From Balaenoptera acutorostrata (taxonomy: Eukaryota; Chordata; Mammalia; Artiodactyla; Balaenopteridae): 64,000 nucleotides of DNA. Position 1 is the first letter of the stretch, and each line of letters starts with the position of its first letter. Where the stretch lies: the NCBI RefSeq assembly GCF_949987535.1, contig NC_080078.1, positions 27,362,942-27,426,941 of the forward strand, in the 5' to 3' direction. This document shows positions 1-12,483 of the stretch, in pieces. A model generated the notes under the pieces. It was not told the origin of the DNA and made no database searches. It worked only from the letters and a program-made list of their open reading frames with translations. A program made the translations under genes and the position numbers.

Positions 1-611
1 TACAAACTGAGGACACACTCTAAACCAGCAAAGCAAACTAAGACAATTCACAAAAGAAGAAATGCATCTGAGAAAAAACTGAGCTCCCCAAGCATCAAAA
101 TTTGAAACAAGATAACATTTTTCTCTGAGCAAATGAATAAAATTGTTATACATGTGTAATATATGTAGATACACACACAAATATATACAGAATCGCCAGT
201 CATTGCTAGCTGGGTGAAAAAAGATAAGCTCTTATACTTCCAAAAGAAATGAAAATTGATAAAAACTTTCTATAAATCAATGGGGTAATATGTCTTGAGA
301 ACTCTAAAAATGTCAGTATCATTTGGCTTATTAATTCTATATCCAGAAATTATATCTACACTATAACTTTAACAATGTGAAACAGAAAATACACAAAAGA
401 AAACCAGGAAGGAAATATGCCAATGTTAACAGTGGCTGCTAGATGTAATTTTTTCCCCTTCTTTATTCTCTATGCTTTTTTTCTAAGTGCGCATGTATGA
501 CTTTGGGTCTTAAATCACAGCACCATAAGTTCTGGGATAATATCACAGCATAATTACTCATATAAGGATTATGTGCTTGCCTTTATTGCTTTAAAGGGGT
601 TCAAAGTCTCA
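1..611 (-). other. ERCC4 intron 6, distal part
   Basis: AT-rich intron. Roughly 180-480 resembles an ancient, strongly diverged interspersed repeat (tail with AACAGTGGCTGCTAG and T-rich end) of the same type as copies near 21360-21640. Nothing else recognised. Confidence 0.4.
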
Positions 612-896
612 ATATTTATTTATTTATTTATTTATGGCTGTGTTGGGTCTTCGTTTCTGTGCGAGGGCTTCTCTACTTGCGGCAAGTGGGGGCCACTCTT
701 CATCGCGGTGCGCGGGCCTCTCACTATCGCGGCCTCTCTTGTTGCGGAGCACAGGCTCCAGACGCGCAGGCTCAGTAGTTGTGGCTCACGGGCCCAGTTG
801 CTCCGCGGCATGTGGGATCTTCCCAGACCAGGGCTCGAACCCGTGTCCCCTGCATTAGCAGGCAGATTCTCAACCACTGCACCACCAGGGAAGCCC
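612..896 (-). repeat. CHR-type SINE (tRNA-Glu derived), full length
   Basis: Reverse-complement copy: (TTTA)n tail at 612-634, body from 635, and tRNA-related head ending ...CACCAGGGAAGCCC at 896. Near-identical to the copies at 1492-1799 and 42517-42765, so it is young. It abuts the T-rich 3' tail of the L1 that follows. Confidence 0.93.
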
Positions 897-897
897 G

Positions 898-1477
898 ATT
901 TTTTTTTTTTTTTTTAACATCTTCACTGGAGCACAATTGCCCCACAATGGTGTGTCAGTTTCTGCTCCACAGTAAAGTGAATCAGCCACACACACACACA
1001 CATCCCCACATCCCCTCCCTCCTGCACCTCCCCCACCCACCCTACCCATCCCACCCCTCCCTCCAGGTGGTCACAAAGCACTGAGCCGATTCCCCGCACT
1101 GTGCGGCCACCTCCCACCAGCTATCCATCCTACACTTGGTAGTGTGTATACATGTCAGTGCCACTCTCTCACCTCGTCCCAGCCCACCACTCCCCCTCCC
1201 CGTGTCCCCAAGTCCACTCTCCACGCCTGCGTCTCCACTCCTGTCCTGCCCCTAGCTTCCCCAGAACCGCCCCTTTTTCTTTCTTTTTTCTATGTTCCAC
1301 ACACATGCGCCAGCGCACGGCACCTGCTCCTCTCCCTCCGACCCACTTCACCCGCACGACAGACCCAGGGCCGTCCACCCACCACAAACAGCTCAACTGC
1401 GTCTCCTCCTGTGGCTGAGTGACACTCCACTGTGTATATGTGCCACATACTCCCCTCAACAGATACTTTTTAAAATT
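898..1477 (-). mobile_element. L1 3' end, minus orientation
   Basis: Poly-T at 899-915 is the L1 poly-A tail in reverse. The rest carries an L1 3' UTR with CA microsatellite and C-rich blocks, ending near CTCAACAGATACTTTT, typical of the extreme 3' end of ORF2 plus 3' UTR. 5'-truncated. Confidence 0.75.
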
Positions 1478-1491
1478 TAGTTTTCTTTTCT

Positions 1492-1503
1492 TTTTTTTTT
1501 TTT

Positions 1504-1535
<32 letters not shown>

Positions 1536-1799
1536 TTGGCTGTGTTGGGTCTTCCTTTCTGTGCGAGGGCTTTCTCTAGTTGCGGCAAGCGGGGGCCACT
1601 CTTCATCGCGGTGCGCGGGCCTCTCACTATCGCGGCCTCTCTTGTTGCGGAGCACAGGCTCCAGACGCACAGGCTCAGTAATTGTGGCTCACGGGCCTAG
1701 TTGCTCCGCGGCATGTGGGATCTTCCCAGACCAGGGCTCGAACCCGCGTCCCCTGCATTGGCAGGCAGATTCTCAACCACTGCGCCACCAGGGAAGCCC
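1492..1799 (-). repeat. CHR-type SINE with 14-bp target duplication
   Basis: Reverse-complement SINE with (TTTA)n tail. The flanks TAGTTTTCTTTTCT (1478-1491) and TAGTTTTATTTTCT (1800-1813) form a target-site duplication with one mismatch. Confidence 0.93.
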
Positions 1800-2072
1800 T
1801 AGTTTTATTTTCTATCTGGTTTTATTTTTAAAACTTAATTCAGGTTCAGTCTACAGTTCAGGTTCAGTCTACTAGTATACTTGTGTTTGAAGAGAGTAGC
1901 CCTAAAACTTGAAATTTTTTTAGCACTAGGTCAATGTCATTCCATAATACAGTTGAGGCTTCTTTGAAAAGACACTTGCTAAGAACCTAAAACTTAAGCC
2001 CATTAGCTTTCTCCTGGAGGATTCCAGATTTAAAGCCTGGTAAATATGTATGTAGAGATTTTGCTGCATCTT

Positions 2073-2290
2073 TTTTTTTTTTTAATTGAAGTATAGTTGA
2101 TTTACAATGTTGTGTGAATTTCTGCTGTACAGCAAAGTGATTCAGTTGTACACACACACACATTCTTTTTTATATTGTTTTCCATTACAGTTTATCACAG
2201 GATATTGAACATAGTTCCCTGTGCTATACAGTAGGACTTTGTTGTTTTTATCCATTCTATATATAATAGTTGATTAGTTGCACCTTTAAA
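2073..2290 (-). mobile_element. L1 3' UTR fragment, minus orientation
   Basis: Starts with poly-T then AATTGAAGTATAGTTGATTT and includes CAGCAAAGTGATTCAGTTG and ACAGTAGGACTTTGTTGTT, hallmarks of the artiodactyl/cetacean L1 3' UTR in reverse. Confidence 0.85.
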
Positions 2291-3376
2291 TAGAAGTCCT
2301 GAGAACCCAACCAGTGAAACAACCTGCTTTCATGAATATACAATGATTCAACCTGGAGAAAATCACATCAAATGAACAGACAGGCGCTTGTCACTAAGAC
2401 TTCAGTGTTCATGTGGCACTTACTCTTCTACATTTGATAAAGAAGATAATAGTATAAATTATTTGCAAAGAGCTAATCAAAAAGACTCATTTGCTAGATT
2501 CTGAACGCAAATATCATCATCTCCTTTTTTCCTACCTGGACCACCAAGGGCTTCACTCTCCGTATTCTCTGCCTCAATTTCTTTCAATACTTCCGAGAGT
2601 GCTTCCCATTTTGGGTTGCTTTCTAGGACCAGTTCCTTTCTTGTTTCTGTATAGAAATAAAAGACAACCTCATTCTATGTGATAATATTTATCCATAAAG
2701 TATTCCAAAGGCTTTTAAAACAACAGATAACACAGGCATCATTCCATAAACCCACTCCTTTGAGCTTCCTTCATAATACTCTATAGACAGAATCTGCTTC
2801 TTTGAGAAAGGTCTCCTTATGGTCTAAATGAAGACACGTCAAACCAACATTAACACAGGTTCCACAATGCCTTGAGAGAAAGTGATATGCGTTGTCACTA
2901 GTAAGAGATGATTATGTGTTAGTTGTCAACTGTGACATTATATATAAACTGCTACACAAAATAAAGGACTTGGTATTTCTTATTTCTAAAATAACAGTAT
3001 TTATTATTTCTAAAATACCCAAGATTTTCACAATCCTGAACATGGGATATAAGCAAACAACAATAAAACTTTTATTTCTGTAAGTACTCAAACATATTAC
3101 TAATGTATTTAATTAAGTTTTGAAATAGACCTTTGAACTAGGCAGAAAGTAAACATTAACCCTATCCCATGCTTTAAAAAACTAACGATATTTATTATAC
3201 CTACTAGATGAGTGTGAAATAAAATCCATTATTTGCCTCATTCTAGTATTTATGTCCCCTAAAAGCTAAAACGGATGTTAAAACGTCCCACTAAGACTTC
3301 AAGTCCCCAAATAGTAATTATTCCGAAGTTTAAAAAAAAAAATCTATAATTCCTACGTAGTAGTAAGAATACTCTT
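2291..3376. other. ERCC4 intron 6, no feature recognised
   Basis: AT-rich, without recognisable repeat or gene. Short open frames here have no coding character. Confidence 0.6.
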
Positions 3377-3694
3377 TTTTGCATTACGTCTTAGTTGCAG
3401 CGTGCGGGATCTTTCGTTGCAGCACGCGGGCTCTTCATTGTGGTGTGCGGGCTTCTCTCTAGTTGTGGCGTGGTGGTTTTCTCTTCTCTCGTTGTGGCGC
3501 AAGGGCTCCAGAGCGCATGGGCTCTGTAGTTGGCGGCACACAGGCTCACTAGTTGAGGCGTGCGAGCTCAGTTGTGGCATGCAGGCTTAGTTGCCCCGTG
3601 GCATGTGGGAATCTTAGTTCCCTGACCAGGGATTGAACCCACATCCCCTGCATTGGAAGGCGGATTCTTTACCACTGGACCACCAGGGAAGTCC
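3377..3694 (-). repeat. CHR-type SINE in intron 6, 16-bp target duplication
   Basis: Reverse-complement tRNA-derived SINE ending ...CCACCAGGGAAGTCC. Flanks TAGTAAGAATACTCTT (3361-3376) and TAGCAAGAATACTCTT (3695-3710) form the duplication. Its body is more diverged than the copies at 612 and 1492, so it is an older subfamily. It ends about 240 bases downstream of exon 6. Confidence 0.93.
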
Positions 3695-3936
3695 TAGCAA
3701 GAATACTCTTGATTGATATTTGGCATTTGTTATTTGGAATCCCCTGGCAATGAATCCATACCAAATACTTTTACCGTACATTATATATGTTACATATAAC
3801 ATATAATTAACATGCAGTCACACATTTTTCACACAGCCGAAGGAGATTTAAAGTTATACTGTAGTAACTTGATAAGCATTTCCACACCAAATACTTAAAT
3901 AAAAGACACGTTTGAAGACTTAAGCATACAAGATAC

Positions 3937-4065
3937 CTTGTTCTTCTTTAATCTCCAGTTTTTCAGGCAGTTTGCCTTTTTTACTCATTTTGGCATCTGG
4001 AACATGATAAACCCTTGCTCGAGCATTTACAAACATTGAGGTGCTGGAGTCAAGAAACAGCCAAC
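3937..4065 (-). CDS. ERCC4: ERCC4 exon 6, codons 325-367
   Basis: This 129-base exon begins GT TGG ([20 protein letters not shown]) after ATTAG and ends EIKEEQ plus one base, with donor CAAG|GTATCT. It finishes the N-terminal fold and starts the charged linker toward the second helicase-like lobe. Most differences from human in the window are here (for example [15 protein letters not shown] versus the human KKEKISEKMEIKEGE), as expected for a disordered linker. It is the last exon in the window; intron 6 runs off the left edge with at least 3936 bases. Confidence 0.96.
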
Positions 4066-4222
4066 CTAATAAGGAAAGTTTAAAAAAAAAGCCTTCAATT
4101 TATAGTTTACTTCAGAGAATCTCTGAAGGTCACATGATCTGTTTATCAACCGGTCACCAGCTTATTCATCTCCCAACCACACCTTCTCCCTTGTTATGGC
4201 CTCTGTCACTGTTTGGCTAGAC

Positions 4223-4577
4223 CATGGTTTTCAAAGTACAGCCTATAGACCCCTGGGGGCCCCCAAGATGTTTTTAGGGGGGAAGGGGTCTGTGACCTCA
4301 AAACTACTCTCATAATAATACTAACTCATTATTTGACTTTTTTCCACTGTGTTGACATTTCCAATGATGGTGCAAAAGCATCGGCGGGTATCGCTGCTGG
4401 TGCCCAAGCACAGATGAAGGCAGTGGAACCAAAGCGTACTAGCAGTCAGTATGTTCCTCAATGCTATGCATTTGTAGTTTATTACTCAAGAATATTCCTG
4501 GTGAAGCAGTTAAGAAATATTATTTGTATTAAATCTTGGCCCCAGGGCCCCTGGACCACACTTTAGAAAACACTGGT
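4223..4577 (+). mobile_element. hAT-Charlie DNA transposon remnant in ERCC4 intron 5
   Basis: Ends are imperfect inverted repeats of the Charlie type (CATGGTTTTCAAAGT at left, ACTTTAGAAAACACTGG at right). A broken frame at 4333-4566 contains NDGAKASAGIAAGAQAQMKA, which resembles the Charlie/ZBED-class transposase segment. It is internally deleted and non-functional. Confidence 0.75.
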
Positions 4578-7510
<2,933 letters not shown>

Positions 7511-7617
7511 CTAATAGCTTTTTGTAACTGCAATTAAGAAACAAAACGGAAAGCCAAATGACAGTGTTTTCAGGAATACTTTCAACCTCTATGAATGGAA
7601 GTATTACTCAAATAAGG

Positions 7618-7828
7618 CAGGGATCAGCAAATTATGGTCTGCGCTAAACCCAGTGCCTGTTTTTACAAATAGTCTTATTGGCACACAGCCACGCCCACTG
7701 TTTATGTATTGTCTATGCCTGCTTTCACACTGTCACAGCAGAGTTGAATAATTGTGACAGGTGCATGGCCTGCAAAGCCTAAAATATTTACTCTCTGGCC
7801 CTTTACAGGAAAAGTGTGTCAATCCCTG
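7618..7828 (+). mobile_element. MER5A (hAT-Charlie) in ERCC4 intron 3
   Basis: Complete short non-autonomous element: starts CAGGGATCAGCAAATTATGG, includes TATTGGCACACAGCCACGCC and GGCCCTTTACAGGAAAAG, and ends TCAATCCCTG. Terminal inverted repeats are recognisable. Confidence 0.9.
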
Positions 7829-8318
7829 AAGTAAGGTATAATCAGAAAAGGAAAAAGACTGCAATAACTACTCTCAAATACCATACAGTATAACCAAAAT
7901 ACATATTAGCATAGGTTGCAAAATGTTTTGAAAATTGATACCTTATGTTTTTCCTAGAAATTTACATAAATTTTTCAAAATCTTGGTGCTTTATTTCCCT
8001 CAAAGTGGAAGTTGGAATCTTAGCCAGTAAATCTGCAGTTCACCTAAAGCTGTTGTGTATGTGAGCCTCTAGATCCCTGGGTGGTTTCACTAAATGTACA
8101 AGAAAGTGATAGCCCTGGGCTACCAGAAAAATAACTATCAAATCTCTCTCTCCTGTTAAAAGAATCACAAATGTGGTGACCATTTATTTATATTTGGATG
8201 CACTTGTTATGAACCTGGCTAGCGTGTATCAAGTGCAATGACAGTAAATTTTACATTACAGGGCAAAATTAAATTCTGGCAGGTTCTCTCGCAGAAACTG
8301 GTCACATAATGCTATTTA

Positions 8319-8537
<219 letters not shown>

Positions 8538-8576
8538 TCATAATTTAAAGTACAGAAAAGACGTGTCATTTTCATG

Positions 8577-9303
8577 CTCGCTTTCATTGATTCATCACAG
8601 TTTTCTTGAATGCCTACTTGAGCATGGGCAAGCTCTGTTCGAGGTTGGGGATACAGCCATGAACAAAACACGTAAAGCTGTCCTGTGGCATTTACAATAA
8701 ACAATACAAATAAGTTAAATATTTAGTAGGTTAGAAGGGATAAGTGCTGAGGAGAAAAAACGGATCAGAGGAAGAAGAGAGAGAGTATGCGAGGGGTGGT
8801 AGTTTGCAATTCTCTTATTTAATCTTTTAAAAAATTGAAGTACAGTTGACGTACAATATAAGTTACAGATGTACGATATAGTGATTCACAATTTTTAAAG
8901 GTTATACTACATTTATAGTTATTATAAAATATTGGCTATACTCCCCGTGTTGTACAATATAGCCTTGTGGCTTATAATAGTTTGTACCTCTTACTCCCCT
9001 ACCCCTATCTGGCCCCTCCCCTTCCCTCTCCCCACTGGTAACCACTCACTTGTTCTCTGTATCTGTGGGTCTGCTTCTTTTTTGTTATATTCACTAGTTT
9101 GTTGCATTTTTTAGGGTTTGCAATTTTAGATAGGGTGACCTCACTGAGGTCTTAAGTGAGTAAAGCCTGGATGGAGACGAGGAGGTGAGCCTTGTGACCA
9201 TGTGGGCCAAGGGAGTTCCGGGCAAGGGAATGATAAGAGCAAAGGCCCTGGGGTGGGGCATGTCTGGCCTGGTGGAGGAAGAATTTCTGAAAGCAAAGCA
9301 GGT
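8577..9303 (+). repeat. L2 LINE, split by an L1
   Basis: TTGAATGCCTACTTGAGCATG ... GGGATACAGCCATGAACAAAAC (left half) and TAGATAGGGTGACCTCACTG ... AGCAAAGGCCCTGGGG (right half) are contiguous parts of the L2 3' end. They are separated by the L1 at 8812-9115. Confidence 0.85.
8812..9115 (-). mobile_element. L1 3' fragment inserted in L2
   Basis: Reverse-orientation L1 3' UTR (AATTGAAGTACAGTTGACGT ... GTTATATTCACTAGTTTGTT). The 10-base target duplication GTTTGCAATT is at 8802-8811 and 9116-9125. The continuing L2 on both sides confirms the insertion site. Confidence 0.9.
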
Positions 9304-10238
9304 CACTCATTCTTTTATGTATGAGTCAGATGTGAACTATGCAAAATAGCTGCCTTTCAGAAGTTTGGGCAACATCTCCATCACTTATTAGAAGAATTCA
9401 ACTTTCAGAATCAGAGTATACTCAATTGAAAGGTAAATTAGTCCATCTGAAATAAAAATCTTTAACGAATATGCTTAAACATCTGTTTTGTGGGGTGGGT
9501 GTGATAATGACACCTCTGAATCTCAAAAACAAGGACAACCATATGTGTTTCCTTAATTATAAAATTAGAGTACTGGACCAGATGATCTCTCATATGTATG
9601 TATGATACACACATGCCATTGTGGTGCAGTGGGATTCATGGAAAATTAGGGAGAGACATGAGATGACATAAGAGTGCATAGATGTCATTTCTGGATCAAA
9701 AACTCAATTATTCTATGACAATTCTCAGTCTTTTAGACCTAAACCAAGCCAGTTACCATATATATTTGCTATAAATGCACTCGCATGTTTTTGCTCCCAC
9801 TCTCATCACTCCTAGGATCTGGAAAATGACACCAATAGTAACCCAAGACTCCTAGTAGTTCAATAGACTCAATTCAGATTCTATTATTTTGGTGTTTAAA
9901 TTTTAGATTGAGGTGGATGGAGCTAAAATTTATTCTAGCTAAGCAAATTGTTTTTCAAATATGGTAAAAATTAACAGTGCTATTTAGGACTTTGTAGACA
10001 AAAGATTTTCAGTAATACCAGTATGTGTACATAACTAATTTACTGCTCATAAAATATTCTGTACCTAGCAGGTAGGTTTTTCCAAGTACTCTATTGGGCC
10101 AGAGTTGTTGTCCTGGACTGAAATATGACATAAAGTTAGAAATAATAAAAATGGACTTCAAAAGAAAAGGTGAATCTCAAGTTAAGAAAATGGTGTGCTC
10201 CAAAAGGTTGTCATTTCTTTTGGAATCTAGAAGGAGGA
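9304..10238. other. ERCC4 intron 2, unrecognised segment
   Basis: No named repeat or gene seen. Confidence 0.55.
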
Positions 10239-10440
10239 GGAGAAGAGAACTAATATTCTATCCCGGGCACTGGGGTTAGGTACTTCTATAGATTTTTATT
10301 TCATTGAATCCTCACAATAACTCTATGGGGTAGGTATTACTATGAGACCAGGAAAGGGAAGCAACTTGACCAAGGTCACTTCGCAAGTAAATGGCAGACC
10401 AAAGGTTCCAAATCATGAGTGCCTGAAAACAAAGCCATGT
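10239..10440 (+). repeat. MIR SINE
   Basis: Core: CATTGAATCCTCACAATAAC, GGTAGGTATTACTATGAG and CTTGACCAAGGTCACTTCGC, the conserved MIR 3' half. Confidence 0.8.
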
Positions 10441-10519
10441 CCTTCCTGTTAAATGACATCATCCGAGGACCACACCTCCCCCTTTAAAAAAATACAAGCA
10501 GGTTAGGTTTCTGGGGCAA

Positions 10520-10635
10520 TTCTAGTCCCACATTTTTATGCTCCCACAACACTTTGTATCTCATGCTGCACTGTAATTACTTCTTTACACCTGTCTCCTC
10601 CACTAAATTGCTTGAGGACCAGAACATCATAAGTA
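10520..10635 (+). repeat. L2-like fragment
   Basis: ACACCTGTCTCCTCCACTAA ... TTGCTTGAGGACCAG resembles the L2 3' region. Short and diverged. Confidence 0.5.
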
Positions 10636-10639
10636 GTAA

Positions 10640-10850
10640 TCAGAGAATGCTTACTATGTGCCATGTGTGATGCTAAGAATTTTACATACATTATCTCAGT
10701 TCATCCTCACAATAATCCTAGGAGGAAGGTACGATTACGTCTCCAATTTACAGATGCGAAAACCGAGTCATACAGAAATGAAGAAACTTGCCCAAGGTCA
10801 CACAGCTGGCAGCTGGTGAAGGTGAGCTCAGACCCAGAAGCCACCTAACT
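10640..10850 (+). repeat. MIR SINE
   Basis: TGCTTACTATGTGCCATGTG, CAGTTCATCCTCACAATAAT and CTTGCCCAAGGTCACACAGC are clear MIR signatures. Confidence 0.9.
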
Positions 10851-11735
10851 CAGGAGCGCACCCTACCGTCCTGTCGTCTTTCTGTCTTCAGCACCGACCT
10901 CATTCCTGCCAAATAAGGGACGGTTACTCAACGCAACGTTTACTAACATTTAATGTTAATAATGTTGAATGCATATAAAGCTGAATTACAGCACCGGGTA
11001 CACAAATCTAACATGTAACCTTTTTTTTTAAAGTTTCCCACGGAAAGTGTGTTCTGAGTTCTATTTAGAGATGTCAGGATCTGTTTTAACAATGAAAGCA
11101 TCCTCCTGCCCCATTCTTTTGAAAGTACAATCTGGGGAGATATTTTCACAGTTCTCCCACTATTGAGGAGTTGTGTTGGCAGGGACGCCTAGGGTGGGGT
11201 ATGGTGGTGACACTGGGTAGCGACAGGGGAACAAGTTAGGGCTGGTACATTCAAGATTTTCTAGGGGGTTCCATGCTTCTGGGACACTCTGGTCCGTAAG
11301 AGCTATGGTGAAAGTTCCTCCAGGGGCTGGGGGGTTGAGGGGGTACAGGATGATCCCAGGGGGTGTGGCATTTGAAGGAATTCATTTCTGCCACTCATTT
11401 GCATTCCATTCAGCCAAGCAGCAGTAACAGCTCCAGCTTCATTACTGGCTGGGACTTGATCAGAAACAGGAATGGCATTTTGCACTTTTTAATTAGGAAC
11501 TACCTATAAACTATACTTTGGATATTTCTTTGATTCAGATTGCTCTCTGCCTAATTAGGTTGAAGTGTTACTGGGAGACACAGAGTAATACTGACATCTA
11601 GTGGTCATTTCAATACATTTTTTTTGTTTTATCAACTGAAAAAATAAGGAAACATAAAGCTAAATTTATAAGAAAGCAGCAAACAGTAAAAGACTTTACA
11701 ATGTATCAAGATTTCTAGTTATAAAGAGCCAATTT
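10851..11735. other. ERCC4 intron 2, unrecognised segment
   Basis: Repeat-free by eye apart from the CTCF-like site at 11591. No coding signal. Confidence 0.5.
11591..11604 (-). promoter_or_regulatory. Candidate CTCF site in ERCC4 intron 2
   Basis: On the minus strand the site reads CCACTAGATGTCAG, one base from the strong consensus CCACTAGATGGCAG. It lies in repeat-free intron sequence. Unproven. Confidence 0.35.
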
Positions 11736-11950
11736 TTTGCTATTATTTATGATTTACTATGTACCAGGCAGTATACTAAGCAATTATTTATTTTACCTCA
11801 TTTAATCCTTGATAAGTTTACAAGGCACTATTTTCTCAATTTAAGCAATGAGAAAACTGAGGCTTGTGAAAATTAAGTACAGTAACTTGCTTGTAAGCAG
11901 TGGCATTACCCTTCAAAGTCAAGTGAGTCTGACCTCAGCTGTACAGCCCT
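11736..11950 (+). repeat. MIR SINE
   Basis: TTTACTATGTACCAGGCAGT, TACCTCATTTAATCCTTGAT and GAGAAAACTGAGGCTTGTG mark a diverged MIR. Confidence 0.8.
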
Positions 11951-12019
11951 GCCAGGGCTTATAACAATGATAAATACAAAAGTATAACAAAACTTTCCAA
12001 TAATCAGTTCACCATGAAC

Positions 12020-12467
12020 CATATAAAACATTCATTCATACATTTATGCATTAAATATTTCTTGAGGGTCTTCTAGGTTCAGGGCAACGTGAAAGATATG
12101 GTAGGAAGGACAATTATGAATTCCAGAACCTCTCTGCCCTTCGAAAGTTCATTAAAAATTGTTGTAAATACATGCATCACTCACCCAATATGTATGTGTT
12201 TGGTGCCTACTATGTACCAGTTACTTGTCCTGGGATGAACAAGTTGTTCCTTACTCTTAGGAAGCTTGTCATCTCATGAGCGAGACAGACAAATAAATAG
12301 GCAAATACAGTGTGGTGTTCTGAAGTGCTCTCACTGGGGAGAAGCATGGGGAAATCAGAAAAGGTTTCCAAAAGGACAAATAATAATGAAAAATGACTCC
12401 TTTTCTATATTAATTCTGGCTAAAATTAAATCATTCTTCTCAAAATAATTAAGCAACTAATTGGTTT
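12020..12467 (+). repeat. L2 LINE fragments
   Basis: TTGGTGCCTACTATGTACCAG ... TCTTAGGAAGCTTGTCATCTC ... GACAGACAAATAAATAGGC match the L2 3' end. An earlier part (ATTCATTCATACATTTATGC) suggests a second, adjoining piece. Confidence 0.7.
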
Positions 12468-12483
12468 AATTTCAATCATGGGA

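Noticed and set aside
573..1084. Open frames of 70-114 codons
   Set aside because: They translate SINE and L1 sequence; the same peptides recur at 1561-1875 and 42405-42782 wherever the SINE occurs.
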